Source of the DNA: Rhodohalobacter mucosus
GTDB taxonomy: Bacteria; Bacteroidota; Rhodothermia; Balneolales; Balneolaceae
DNA length: 64,000 nucleotides
Direction of reading: 5' to 3'
NCBI RefSeq assembly: GCF_003150675.1
Contig: NZ_QGGB01000009.1
Coordinates: 62,001 to 126,000 of the forward strand
A model generated the notes under the pieces. The model ran no database searches, was not told the DNA's origin, and was given only the letters and a program-made list of their open reading frames with translations. Made by a program: the position numbers and the translations under genes. Numbering within the stretch: position 1 is the stretch's first letter; every line of letters begins with the position of its first letter. Below are positions 45,307 to 54,474 of the stretch, one piece after another.

Positions 45307-46947
45307 TCACATTCTGTCGGGTGCATTGATTCCAAGGATACCCAGGCCGTTTCTGAGTACGGTTGCGGATGCCCTGGCCAGTTCGCTTCTTGCACCCATC
45401 ACGGATTCTTCCTCTCCAACAATGCGGCAATCGTGATAAAATGATGTGAAGTCTGACGCCAGCTCATTCAGGTAGGTGATTACGCGGTGGGGCTCCCGAT
45501 GCGATGCTGCAAGTGCAACCGCATCAGGGAAGGCGAGAAGCTTTTTAATGAGCGTGATTTCCGTCTCATGAGTCAGCACGGTGAGATCGGAACCCGTTGT
45601 TGATCCGGGTCCGGTAAGCTCGTCAACCTTTCGTAAAATTGACTGAATTCGCGCGTGTGCATACTGTAAATAGAACACAGGATTTTTTTCACCGGCTTCC
45701 TTGGCCTGGGCCACGTCAAACTCAAGATGGGTATTGGGTGATCTCATCAAAAAGAAGAAACGGGTTACGTCTTCGCCCACTTCATCCATTAGCTCATCGA
45801 GAGTTACAAAATTAGCTTTTCGGGTACTCATCTTGAACGGCTTACCGTCCTTGACGAGTGTAACGAATTGATACACCAGCACATCTACTTTCGTTTTGTC
45901 GTAACCCAGTACCTCAATGCCGTTCAGTACATCCGGATAAGTATCGATGTGATCCGCCCCGAATACATCAAGACAAAGATTGAATCCGCGGTCGAGCTTA
46001 TTGGCATGGTAGGCGATGTCGGGCAGTCGGTAGGTGGGCTCACCGGTGCTTTTTACCAGCACGGTATCCTTATCTTTTCCAAATTCGGTGGTTTTGAACC
46101 AAACGGCGCCGTCTTTATCATACGCCAGACCTTTTTCACGAAAAGCGTCTATCACCTCATCGATTGATCCGTCTTCGTAAAGTGAGTTTTCATTAAAAAA
46201 TGAGTCCATTTGTATATTCATGCGCTCCAGCGTGGCACGAATCTCTCTGAAAATGGCCTCTTCTGCACGCTCTTTGAATACTTTTTCGTCACTCTCTTCA
46301 CGCAGTGCATCCCCCGATTCTTCAATTAGCTCTTTTGCAATATCACGGATGTACTCCCCTTCATAGCCGCCCTCGGGAATATCGGCATCTTCGCCCAGCT
46401 CCTGAAGATATCGAGCCTGAACGCTTTGTCCCAGTACGCGCATCTGGCGTCCTGCGTTGTTAAAGTAGTACTCTCTTTGAACATCAGCGCCTGTCCATTC
46501 CAGCAGACGTGCAACAGTGTCGCCAAGTACGGCGTTACGGCCGTGTCCCACGGTGAGCGGGCCCGTTGGGTTGGCGCTTACAAATTCTACCAGCGCACGA
46601 ACTCCGCTGTTGTCGGCCGTTCTTCCATACCCGGTACCGGATTTCAGGAGAGAGGAAAGCTCATCATAAATATAGTCGGATGCATATCTGAAATTAATAA
46701 ATCCCGGCCCTGCAATCTCAACAGAAGCGATTTTTGAGGGGTCGGTTTCCAGCGCAGTGACAAGCTCTTCCGCGATTTTCCGCGGATTTTTTTTCATGGT
46801 ACCCGCCAGCATCATGGCAGCATTTGTAGCTGCATCTCCGTGAGACGGATCGCGCGGTGTTTCTATTTTGATTGAAGGAATCTCAGATTGATCCAGGCCC
46901 ATTTTTGTAAGGGCATTCCGGATGGCACTCTGCAGGTATGTATCCAT
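45307..46947 (-). CDS. argS: Arginyl-tRNA synthetase
   Basis: A 546-residue class I synthetase: an N-terminal Add-1-type domain, the HIGH-type motif TVGHGRNAVLGD at ~residues 117-128, the KMSKS-type motif KMSTRKAN near residue 373, and the DALR anticodon-binding domain to the C terminus (HREPHRVITYLNELASDFTSFYHDCRI). It charges tRNA-Arg. Full length. Its stop is 4 bp from a 116-bp inverted-repeat element. Confidence 0.96.
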   Translation of the reverse strand: MDTYLQSAIRNALTKMGLDQSEIPSIKIETPRDPSHGDAATNAAMMLAGTMKKNPRKIAEELVTALETDPSKIASVEIAGPGFINFRYASDYIYDELSSLLKSGTGYGRTADNSGVRALVEFVSANPTGPLTVGHGRNAVLGDTVARLLEWTGADVQREYYFNNAGRQMRVLGQSVQARYLQELGEDADIPEGGYEGEYIRDIAKELIEESGDALREESDEKVFKERAEEAIFREIRATLERMNIQMDSFFNENSLYEDGSIDEVIDAFREKGLAYDKDGAVWFKTTEFGKDKDTVLVKSTGEPTYRLPDIAYHANKLDRGFNLCLDVFGADHIDTYPDVLNGIEVLGYDKTKVDVLVYQFVTLVKDGKPFKMSTRKANFVTLDELMDEVGEDVTRFFFLMRSPNTHLEFDVAQAKEAGEKNPVFYLQYAHARIQSILRKVDELTGPGSTTGSDLTVLTHETEITLIKKLLAFPDAVALAASHREPHRVITYLNELASDFTSFYHDCRIVGEEESVMGARSELARASATVLRNGLGILGINAPDRM

Positions 46948-47043
46948 GAATAGAGAATTAACTGTCGTTCAAAAAAACTGAGCAGTTAAGATAAGGCTTT
47001 CGATGTGTAATTCATGAACGATAAAAGGATGTGACCCGAAAGT

Positions 47044-47601
47044 TTAAAACAGCGTGGCCTGATCGTTTCGCTGATCATCGTCGCGGTGCAGCTCTTCACT
47101 TTCATGATATACAACCAGCATTTCCGCGGTAAATCGTTTTTGATAGATTCTGCGCGAAATACCCTGTAATGCCCTTTCGCCGCGGGGGGTAATTCTCAGA
47201 TATCCGTGTTCATCCTCCTGAAGAAAGCCAAACTGTTTGATGTCATTGACGATGAGATAGGCCAATTTTGGAAGAGTTCCGATATTTTTCTCGACATATT
47301 CACGATGCGGCGGGGTCTCGGATGAGAGTACCAGTCCCAGCAGATTCAGCTCTGCCTCGGTTAGCGGATATCCTTCAGAGCCTTTGGTAAGTAGTTCATC
47401 CCAGGCAGCCTGGCTATAGTAAAGCCCGAACCACCACTTAGCCTCCTTGAGCAGTTTGTGTGTAACGGCGCAGGCCAGGTATTTGCCGGGGGCGGCCTTC
47501 CTGGGCTCACCCCGGTCGCGGTACATGCTTACCATTGTGGCGAGATCCAGCTCCTGAAGGTTCGGCGGATACGTAAAATAGAAATCTGTTTTTTTCTGCA
47601 T
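47044..47601 (-). CDS. Hypothetical protein with possible C-terminal winged helix
   Basis: Starts at the ATG at 47601 (MQKKTDFYFTYPPNLQELDLATM), giving about 185 residues; codons upstream to 47619 begin with TTG. It has no signal peptide or membrane segment. Residues ~115-150 (LPKLAYLIVNDIKQFGFLQEDEHGYLRITPRGERALQGI) read like a winged-helix DNA-binding domain with a hairpin wing. The N-terminal half is acidic and rich in aromatic residues (KWWFGLYYSQAAWDELL). No known family is matched. It may be a small regulator. It lies between argS and the interrupted AlkD-like gene, all minus strand. Confidence 0.62.
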   Translation of the reverse strand: MQKKTDFYFTYPPNLQELDLATMVSMYRDRGEPRKAAPGKYLACAVTHKLLKEAKWWFGLYYSQAAWDELLTKGSEGYPLTEAELNLLGLVLSSETPPHREYVEKNIGTLPKLAYLIVNDIKQFGFLQEDEHGYLRITPRGERALQGISRRIYQKRFTAEMLVVYHESEELHRDDDQRNDQATLF

Positions 47602-47743
47602 GATCACGTCTGTTAACAAAATGATATATACAAAAATTTCTGCGATTTCTGTGAAGAGTTTGCGTCATTCTCCGGATCAAAAAAAGGAAAAGAGAGAAAT
47701 TATGCAGCACATTCCGGCGCCCGATTCATCGGGTCAGATTGGT

Positions 47744-48457
47744 TCACGCTGTACCTTTCAGGTATTGTTGCCGCCGGTCTTCAGGGAGATGCTCTATGGC
47801 ATACCGGAGCATGGTTCTGGGCATGTTGCGATAATGTGAACTGAGAAACCGTTCCATCCGCTGCCTGTCGCGACGCCCCGCTTCCCTGATCATCCAGCCG
47901 GCAGCTTTGTGCATGAGATCCTCTTTGTCATCGATCAGAATGAGGGCAATTCGAAAGGTATCTTCAAGGTCGCCCTGACCGATAAAGTAGTGTGTAGCGA
48001 TGATGGATGTTCAGCGTTTCCAGAGATTTTGCGACCTCGCAAGCTCGAATAAAAGGGACCGGTCGCGCCTGAAGAGATGCTTTCCTGCAATTTTATCCGC
48101 AGAGGAATCCACCAGATCCCAATTATTTACTCTGTCAAGATTCCTGATATAAAAACGGAAAATCTCTTCGCGTTCAGGTTCGCCTGCTTTTTTATACTGC
48201 TGAACAAGTACGAACAGCGCTGTTAACCGTACCTCATGCCAGGGCGATTGGAGCAATTCACCAATCTCATCGAGCGACAGATGGCTGTATCTGCCTGCAA
48301 CCTTTCTTTGGGGCGGAACCCGAATGCCGAGAAATTGATCTCCTTCACCATATTCACCCGGACCGGATTTAAAAAATCGCTGTGAGTGTCTGGCGATCTC
48401 AGGGTTGGCCAGCTCTTTAAGCTCGGAGAGCAGACGTTGTACGGATTTACTGCTCAT
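47744..48457 (-). pseudogene. AlkD-like DNA alkylation repair protein interrupted by an in-frame TGA
   Basis: The gene reads from ATG 48457 through 148 codons, ending in LFELARSQNLWKR, then has TGA at 48011-48013. The same frame then continues without a break for 88 codons (TSIIATHYFIGQGDLEDTF... to ...DRRQQYLKGTA) to a TGA at 47744-47746. Together they give a 237-residue HEAT-like repeat protein matching the DNA alkylation repair (AlkD/COG4912) family, including NNWDLVDSSADKIAGKHL (residues 111-128), the region that in AlkD holds the catalytic Trp and Asp. Relatives have Arg at the TGA position (CGA to TGA would do it). It may be a true nonsense mutation, a sequencing error or readthrough. 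Confidence 0.86.
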
Positions 48458-48602
48458 ACCTGTTCAGGTAAAGGTTAACCGGGAATAACTGTATCACAAA
48501 GGATGACTGTACCACTCTTAGGCGGTTGGGTGCAACAGAAAACTATTCTGTAAATAGTTTGTAGCCGGATGAAACCTATTCTGAAAACCTGCTGGATTAT
48601 AT

Positions 48603-51146
48603 CTACTTCTTGCCTTTTTCGTCAATCAGTCTCACGGCATCACCCATTGTAAACTTCTCAGGGTCCGTTCCTTTCGGCAGGGAGATATTTTTTCGCCCGT
48701 ACTTGATGTAAGGGCCATATCGCCCATCCAGAACCTTGATTGGCTGATCCGTTTCAGGGTGTTTGCCCAGGTCGGCAATCGCTGAACTTCCGCGCCCCTT
48801 GCCCTTCTCTTTCAGAAGTTCCACGGCCCGGTTCAGGTCTACAGTGAGCACATTATCGGTTTTCTTAAGCGACTTGAACGATCCGTCATGAAGCACAAAC
48901 GGTCCATACCGGCCGACCCCCGCTTTTACTACTTTACCGGTATCGGGATGTTCTCCCAGCGTACGGGGCAGGCTCAGCAGATCTAATGCGGTTTCCAAAT
49001 CAACATCCGAAGGATTCATCCCCTTTAGCAGCGATACCCTTTTGGGTTTCTTGTTGTCATCCGACACTTCACCCAGCTGTACATAGGGACCGAAACGTCC
49101 GGTTAGCACATAAACATCCTCGCCCGTTTCCGGATGCTTGCCGAGAGATTTGGGTCCGTCTTTTTCGGCGGCAAGAAGCTCTTTGATTTTTTCTGCATTG
49201 AGTTCTCCCGGATCGAGATCAACGGGCAGCGACGTGGTTATCTCTTCACCGTCGCTCTTTGTTTTTACATAGGGACCAAACCTGCCAACATGAACCTGCA
49301 TACCGTTCAGGTCATCGATCGGCAGGTCGAGCAGTTTCGCTTCCTGGGGATCAATCTTGTCCTCCTGCTGGTCTACCTGATTTTTTAGCCCATCATCACC
49401 TTTGTAGTACTCGTCAAGGTACTTAACGGGATCGTATTTGCCCTTTGCAATCTCGTCCAGTTTATCCTCAAGTTTAGAGGTAAATTCACTGTCAACAACG
49501 TGCGGAATGTGTTTTTCCAGAAGTTCGGTTACCGCAAAGGCCGTATAGGATGGGATCAGTGTTTTCCCATCGCTGCGTGCATAACCGCGATCCTGAATTG
49601 TGCTGATAATCGTTGCATAGGTACTCGGTCGCCCTACGCCACGCTTTTCGAGCTCCTTGACCAGTGTGGCCTCTGTAAAGCGGGCAGGTGGTTTGGTCTC
49701 ATGAGAAATGGATTCCAGCTCATGGAGGTCAATACCTTCACCCTCTGACAGTTCGGGAAGAAAAATTTCCTGATTTTCGAGAGCGGCATCAGGGTCATCG
49801 CTTCCTTCTACATATGCCCTGAAGAACCCCGGGAAGAGGATTTTCTTTCCGGTTGTCTTGAACTCCGCACGGGTGCCGTTTTGGTCCGCAGCAATTGTGG
49901 CGTTGGTAAATTCAAGTACGGCCTCTGCCATCTGTGTGGCAATGGTACGTTTCCATATCAGGTCGTACAGTTTGAGTTCACGGCCGCTAAGCCCTGTTTT
50001 TCCAGGCATGGTAAAGCTTGAGCCGGCGGGTCGAATGGCTTCGTGTGCTTCCTGTGCACCTTTTGCCTTGCCGAAATTGCGAACTCTTTCAAAAAGATAT
50101 TCCTCTCCGTACTGCTGCTCTACCGCATTGCGTGCCGCATTGATTGCCTGACCCGATAGCCTCGTGGAATCGGTTCTCATATAGGTGATATGACCGTTCT
50201 CGTAGAGTTTTTGAGCAATACTCATTGTATCACGGGCAGAAAATCCGAATTTACGGTTGGCTTCCTGCTGAAGGGTCGAGGTGATGAAAGGAGCGGAGGG
50301 ATTTCGTTTCTGGGTCTTTACATCTATGGCAGAAACCGACCAGTCAGCTTCCCTGAGCATATCGCGCAGATCATTTGACGCCTTTTCGTCCAGTAAAACG
50401 ACATTATCAGGCTTTTTCAGTTTACCCGTGTTTTCATCAAAATCTTTCCCGCTGGCCAGCCTTTTGCCGTTCAGGTGAGAAAGGTCTGCGGTGAATGTAT
50501 GTTTATCACCCTCTTTTGAAACGGATGCTTTGAGATCAAAATAGGTGCCGCTCTTAAATTTCATCCGCTCGCGTTCCCGCTCTACAAGAAACTCAACGGC
50601 AACCGACTGTACACGTCCGGCAGATAAACCGGGAGAGATCTTTTTCCAGAGAAGCGGGGAGATTGTGTAACCGGCGAGCCGGTCCAGTATACGCCGTGTC
50701 TCCTGTGCATGTACCAGGTTCATATCAATATTCCTGAAATTCTCAAGAGCGTTCTTCACGGCTTCTTCCGTAATCTCCCGGAACACCATCCTCTTCACGG
50801 GCACTTTCGGATTCAACAGTTCGGTAAGGTGCCATGAAATGGCCTCTCCTTCACGATCTTCGTCAGTCGCCAGGATAAGCTCATCTGCGTCCTTCAGCTG
50901 ATCCTTCAGCTTTTTAACAATTTTCTTCTTGCTGGCAGGAACAACGTAAAGGGGATCGTAGCGATCGTCAACATTGATGCCCAGATTAGACCAGGACTCC
51001 TTCTTGTACTTTGCAGGGATTTCTTTGGCAGATGAGGGAAGGTCGCGTATATGCCCCATCGATGAGTCTACTATATACCCCTTGGGAAGATACTTTTTAA
51101 TCGTTTTGGTTTTTGTGGGCGACTCGACAATAACTAATGATTTCAT
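48603..51146 (-). CDS. topA: DNA topoisomerase I
   Basis: An 847-residue type IA topoisomerase. The Toprim domain begins VIVESPTKTKTIKKYLPKGY; the active-site tyrosine lies in ITYMRTDSTRL at about residue 320. The C terminus has four topoisomerase repeat units: HVGRFGPYVKT, LGKHPETGEDVYVLTGRFGPYVQLG, LGEHPDTGKVVKAGVGRYGPFVLH and LGKHPETDQPIKVLDGRYGPYIKYG. There are no four-Cys zinc ribbons, unlike E. coli. It relaxes negative supercoils. Monocistronic or with the downstream AlkD-like gene (145-bp gap). Confidence 0.97.
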   Translation of the reverse strand: MKSLVIVESPTKTKTIKKYLPKGYIVDSSMGHIRDLPSSAKEIPAKYKKESWSNLGINVDDRYDPLYVVPASKKKIVKKLKDQLKDADELILATDEDREGEAISWHLTELLNPKVPVKRMVFREITEEAVKNALENFRNIDMNLVHAQETRRILDRLAGYTISPLLWKKISPGLSAGRVQSVAVEFLVERERERMKFKSGTYFDLKASVSKEGDKHTFTADLSHLNGKRLASGKDFDENTGKLKKPDNVVLLDEKASNDLRDMLREADWSVSAIDVKTQKRNPSAPFITSTLQQEANRKFGFSARDTMSIAQKLYENGHITYMRTDSTRLSGQAINAARNAVEQQYGEEYLFERVRNFGKAKGAQEAHEAIRPAGSSFTMPGKTGLSGRELKLYDLIWKRTIATQMAEAVLEFTNATIAADQNGTRAEFKTTGKKILFPGFFRAYVEGSDDPDAALENQEIFLPELSEGEGIDLHELESISHETKPPARFTEATLVKELEKRGVGRPSTYATIISTIQDRGYARSDGKTLIPSYTAFAVTELLEKHIPHVVDSEFTSKLEDKLDEIAKGKYDPVKYLDEYYKGDDGLKNQVDQQEDKIDPQEAKLLDLPIDDLNGMQVHVGRFGPYVKTKSDGEEITTSLPVDLDPGELNAEKIKELLAAEKDGPKSLGKHPETGEDVYVLTGRFGPYVQLGEVSDDNKKPKRVSLLKGMNPSDVDLETALDLLSLPRTLGEHPDTGKVVKAGVGRYGPFVLHDGSFKSLKKTDNVLTVDLNRAVELLKEKGKGRGSSAIADLGKHPETDQPIKVLDGRYGPYIKYGRKNISLPKGTDPEKFTMGDAVRLIDEKGKK

Positions 51147-51195
51147 AAAACAATAACGAATTCTTATTCAGTGAACAGACTCAGTACCTGTTTGA

Positions 51196-51672
51196 TCAGG
51201 ATAACGAACGAATCAGCTCTTTTAACTCTTCTGCGTGTGCTTTTGTATTCACCTTTTCTATAACGGCTTTCACTGTTCCGTTGGTGTCGATGACAAAGGC
51301 AGACCGCGATGGAGCATCATACGTTTTGCCATACATCTTCTTTTCAACGATAGAATCGGTAGCCTCTGCAAAGGCAAAATCGGGATCGGATGCAAGAACG
51401 TACGGGATGCCCAGTTTGTCGGCATATTTTTGATGAGAACCACAGGTGTCCTTGCTGAGTGCGATCAGGTTGTACCCTTGTTCGTCAAACCATTCGGCGT
51501 GTTCTGCAAGGCTTCTGTTTTGCTTGTCGCATCCGCTGGTATTGTTTCGCATATAAACGGAAACAATGGCCGGCCGGTCGAGCAGTTCATCAAACCGTAC
51601 TTCTTTTTCCTCACCATTCTGTACGATGCTGAGAGTGAAATTAGTATCAATTTTTTCTCCTGTGGAAATCAT
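51196..51672 (-). CDS. Peroxiredoxin, BCP/AhpC-TSA type
   Basis: A 158-residue thioredoxin-fold protein. The peroxidatic Cys sits in NNTSGCDKQNRSL (residues 44-56), matching the TxGC motif of the BCP group. A second Cys lies in SKDTCGSHQKYADKLGIPYVLASD (about residue 78), not 5 residues after the first as in classical BCP, so disulfide chemistry may differ. It reduces hydrogen peroxide and lipid peroxides using thioredoxin. It is 49 bp upstream of topA on the same strand. Confidence 0.86.
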   Translation of the reverse strand: MISTGEKIDTNFTLSIVQNGEEKEVRFDELLDRPAIVSVYMRNNTSGCDKQNRSLAEHAEWFDEQGYNLIALSKDTCGSHQKYADKLGIPYVLASDPDFAFAEATDSIVEKKMYGKTYDAPSRSAFVIDTNGTVKAVIEKVNTKAHAEELKELIRSLS

Positions 51673-51873
51673 ACCTCTTATTCAGTTTGTTTGGGTTGTA
51701 TGTGTTGAGACCTAACCCGATTTGGCGAGTAAATCGTTCTGATTTGAACCAATGCCCACTGCTACCGAAAGACTTTTAGTATACACATTCTAAATATCTT
51801 GTAGCAACAGTCTTTTGCCTGTCATACGATTATCGGTGCCACGGGCCTTCAGAAAGGGGATAAAAAGATATTT

Positions 51874-52371
51874 CTAACTGTTGCTGCTGAATTTTGCATG
51901 AAGGGCCCTGGCAACGTTGGCAGGCACGAAACTGCTCAGGTCTCCCCCCCATTCAGCCACCTCTTTTACAATGGTTGCGGAGATAAAGGTAAGCTGTTCG
52001 TCGGGCATCATAAAGATGGTATCCACTTCGGGTGCCAGGCGCCGGTTTGTAAGGGCCATTCGGAATTCATACTCGAAATCCGAGATTTGACGTACACCCC
52101 GGAGAAGTACATGCACGTTTTTTTTCCGGGCAAAATCAATCAATAGCCCGGTGAACTGCTCCACTTCAACATTATCGGCCCAGTCATAACTCCCAATAGC
52201 CTCCTTGATAAGGTCTACACGTTCATCACCCGTAAACACAGCGTTCTTTCTCTTGTTTACAGCAACGGTAACAATAACCTTGTCGAACATTCTAACGGCG
52301 CGTTCAAGAATGTCGAGGTGGCCGTTGGTAAGGGGGTCGAATGATCCCGGATAGAGTGCGGTACGCGTCAT
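51874..52371 (-). CDS. coaD: Pantetheine-phosphate adenylyltransferase
   Basis: A 165-residue nucleotidyltransferase with ALYPGSFDPLTNGHLDILERA at the N terminus (ATP-binding HxGH variant TNGH), LLRGVRQISDFEYEF and MPDEQLTFISATIVKEVAEWGGDLSSFVP at the C terminus, all hallmarks of CoaD. It joins ATP and 4'-phosphopantetheine to make dephospho-CoA. It follows rsmD by 85 bp on the same strand, the conserved rsmD-coaD order of many bacteria. Confidence 0.95.
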   Translation of the reverse strand: MTRTALYPGSFDPLTNGHLDILERAVRMFDKVIVTVAVNKRKNAVFTGDERVDLIKEAIGSYDWADNVEVEQFTGLLIDFARKKNVHVLLRGVRQISDFEYEFRMALTNRRLAPEVDTIFMMPDEQLTFISATIVKEVAEWGGDLSSFVPANVARALHAKFSSNS

Positions 52372-52456
52372 GTCAGAAGGAGGTTTGCAGCATTTGATTT
52401 AAGAAAATGTACATATTTGCCGCTACTTAAAAAAAAGGATCTTATCTTTATCTTTT

Positions 52457-53008
52457 TCAACCTGATGCATCCGGCCTGAATATGGATGCGGTGGTTCGTC
52501 CGTAAGATTTGCAGTGGATGCAGGCGGAGTGTCCGGAAAAATCATGCCGCTTATCGTGCTCCAGGATGTACCAGCCATCTTTGTTAAGCCAGTCATTATT
52601 CAGAATGCTCTCCGTCATCTCCTCCATCCTGTGATAGTCGTAAGGAGGATCTGCAAAAATGAAATCGTATGACCCGTGTGTGCTTCTCTCCAGAAAAGTC
52701 TCCACATCCATGGCAATGGTTTGTATTTGCGTCTCTACCTGAAACTGTTTTGCCAGCTTTTCAATATGACGGATATGCTGGTGTTCACGGTCCACAAAAA
52801 GACAATTTTCAGCACCTCTTGAAATTGCCTCAAAACCCAGATTGCCGCTCCCTGCAAAAAGGTCAAGCACCCGCGTGTTATCAAAGTAGGTTCTGGCTGC
52901 GATTATGGAGAAAATTCCCTCTTTTGCCCGGTCGGAGGTAGGCCGCAGCAGGCCGGATTTTGGAACGGGGATAGTGCGTCCTTTCAGTTTGCCTGTAATA
53001 ATTCTCAT
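52457..53008 (-). CDS. rsmD: 16S rRNA (guanine966-N2)-methyltransferase
   Basis: A 183-residue methyltransferase: MRIITGKLKGRTIPVPKSGLLRPTSDRAKEGIF at the start, motif I LDLFAGSGNLGFEAISRGA and motif IV FADPPYDYHRM. It methylates G966 in the decoding region of 16S rRNA. It overlaps the DUF3822 gene by 4 bp. The DUF3822-rsmD-coaD arrangement is conserved in the FCB group by my recollection. Confidence 0.93.
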   Translation of the reverse strand: MRIITGKLKGRTIPVPKSGLLRPTSDRAKEGIFSIIAARTYFDNTRVLDLFAGSGNLGFEAISRGAENCLFVDREHQHIRHIEKLAKQFQVETQIQTIAMDVETFLERSTHGSYDFIFADPPYDYHRMEEMTESILNNDWLNKDGWYILEHDKRHDFSGHSACIHCKSYGRTTASIFRPDASG

Positions 53009-53889
53009 GCCGGCTGCCCTGCGTGGGAGTCAAGGTTCAGGCTCATCATAATTGCAGGAAAAGCACTTTCCAGCGGAAACCCATATGTTTTTTCCCTCGC
53101 ATTAACGCCCATTTCCTGAAGTGTATTCATTACGTGAACGGTGCCCGAATCGTCCCAGTACGGCGTCAGAATTTCTGAAATTATGCGGCTTTGGTGGCCA
53201 AAAGCATAAATTTTTTCGTGGATTCCGTTCATCCAGGTTAAATTTCCGGAATAAAGCGTCCAGAGATATGGCAGGTCGGAAGGGTTGTCATAATGCAAGT
53301 AGGTACACGCCCTTAGCTTGCCAAGTAAAAAGGATGAGACGGATATATACGAAGAAAGGCAGTTTACCATCAGAAATGAGCCGTTCGTGTTGCTGTGCGC
53401 CTGCCAGTCTGCACCCACTTCAAATTCTGAGACATATTCTGAATTGGAAAAGGACCCCAGAAGCTGATTGAAACCCTGCATTGATGCACGGTTTCGTAAA
53501 AGCAGTAGCTTATAATCCACATTGCTTAACGGTTGCCAGGTAGCTTCAATATCACTTCTGTCGGTACCGTGCATCAAAAGGGAGATATGTGATTCCCTTT
53601 CGGAGGCATCCTCATAAACTGATCGGGGAACCACCGTCCAGCACTCCTCTGTGGCAGGGGCCAGAATCTTTACGGATTTACAGTCGTGGAACTCTTTAAG
53701 ATTTGAAAGGGCTGTTTTCAGGGCTGGAAAGCCATACTCATCCCCGCTGATAATTGAATTTTTTACATCGAAATTAAATTCAAAGCTGCCAATATGCTTC
53801 AAATGGCCGTCCTGTCCGGGGCTGTTTACCGAGTAGAAAAGGTAATTATCGGCATAACAGATACCCAGGCATGACTCATCCAATCCCAT
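53005..53889 (-). CDS. DUF3822 family protein
   Basis: A 294-residue protein without signal or membrane segment. It matches DUF3822, an FCB family with an actin-like ATPase-type layout in two halves, by its length, position and motifs: LGICYADNYLFYSVNSPGQDGHLKHIGSFEF at the N terminus, LLLLRNRASMQGFNQLL in the middle, SFLLGKLRACTYLHYDNPSDLPYLWTLY late. Function is unknown. It overlaps rsmD by 4 bp, so is likely translationally coupled, and starts 6 bp after the upstream unknown gene. Confidence 0.8.
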   Translation of the reverse strand: MGLDESCLGICYADNYLFYSVNSPGQDGHLKHIGSFEFNFDVKNSIISGDEYGFPALKTALSNLKEFHDCKSVKILAPATEECWTVVPRSVYEDASERESHISLLMHGTDRSDIEATWQPLSNVDYKLLLLRNRASMQGFNQLLGSFSNSEYVSEFEVGADWQAHSNTNGSFLMVNCLSSYISVSSFLLGKLRACTYLHYDNPSDLPYLWTLYSGNLTWMNGIHEKIYAFGHQSRIISEILTPYWDDSGTVHVMNTLQEMGVNAREKTYGFPLESAFPAIMMSLNLDSHAGQPA

Positions 53890-53895
53890 AGGCTA

Positions 53896-54372
53896 TCAGT
53901 TCCAGCTTGGCGCGTTCAGCAGAGTGGTTCTTTCAAGATCGCCGATAACATCACCCGTGCCGGGGTTTTCAAGCAGATAGAGCGGCGGGCGGATCGTATC
54001 GTTAAGGGTATATTCAAATCTGTTGTGCGGTGGCCGCGGGGAAAAGATCAGTGAGTCGGGGTTGTAAACTGACGGCGGACGAAAAGCGAAAAGTGAATCC
54101 GCTCTTTCTGAAATGAACTCATTCGTTTTCACAAACTGAACAAGACTGTCGAGGCCCCCATCACTGGGTGGAAAGTTTCCGCGGCGGTTTCTGTACTGTA
54201 CAAGTGCATCGCGAACCATCAACATTCTGTGCCTCTCACGCTCAACCATCTCTTCTTCTTCCAGAACCTGCTGGTAGGGGTCTACAATTGAACGATACAG
54301 GAAATAGGACAGCGCAATGATGAGAATGCCCAGTACGATCGTCAAAATGTTATTGCGGGTTGTTAAATCCAT
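53896..54372 (-). CDS. Membrane-anchored small protein, unknown (pseudopilin-like layout)
   Basis: A 158-residue protein with one N-terminal helix (residues 9-28, ILTIVLGILIIALSYFLYR), then a charged helix (EEEEMVERERHRMLMVRDALVQYRNRRGNFPPSDGGLDSLVQFV) and a beta C-terminal part. The ALVQYRNRRGNFPPSDGGLDSLV segment resembles the helix/loop seen in type II pseudopilins (GNYPTTEQGL), but no prepilin peptidase cleavage motif (G-F-T-L-x-E) precedes the helix. Six bp upstream of the DUF3822 gene in one run. Confidence 0.58.
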   Translation of the reverse strand: MDLTTRNNILTIVLGILIIALSYFLYRSIVDPYQQVLEEEEMVERERHRMLMVRDALVQYRNRRGNFPPSDGGLDSLVQFVKTNEFISERADSLFAFRPPSVYNPDSLIFSPRPPHNRFEYTLNDTIRPPLYLLENPGTGDVIGDLERTTLLNAPSWN

Positions 54373-54429
54373 GTGAGAGTGTGTCTTGGTTTGCGATAGA
54401 GTAATATTTTGCGAAACAGAAAATAATCG

Positions 54430-54463
54430 CAGACGATTTGATATGCAACTTTCTAATCGTCTG
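54430..54463. repeat. Perfect 9-bp inverted repeat upstream of the 53896-54372 gene
   Basis: CAGACGATT at 54430-54438 and AATCGTCTG at 54455-54463 with a 16-base spacer. The ATCGTCTG core is like the CGTCAGACGA repeats at 1.1-1.3 kb. It lies between the tpm-like gene (12 bp away) and the gene at 53896-54372 (58 bp away). Confidence 0.5.
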
Positions 54464-54474
54464 AATGATGAATA

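Noticed and set aside
47600-47839. 79-codon plus-strand frame across the 3' half of the AlkD-like gene
   Set aside because: It lies antisense to the family-matching frame on the minus strand and shows no motif.
48011-48013. Selenocysteine reading of the in-frame TGA
   Set aside because: The family has Arg, not Cys, at the site; no SECIS-type hairpin is evident just after it, and no sel genes are in the window.
48540-48560. AAACTATT/AATAGTTT hairpin upstream of the AlkD-like gene
   Set aside because: AT-rich 8-bp stem, no T-run, single copy; not enough evidence for a terminator of topA.
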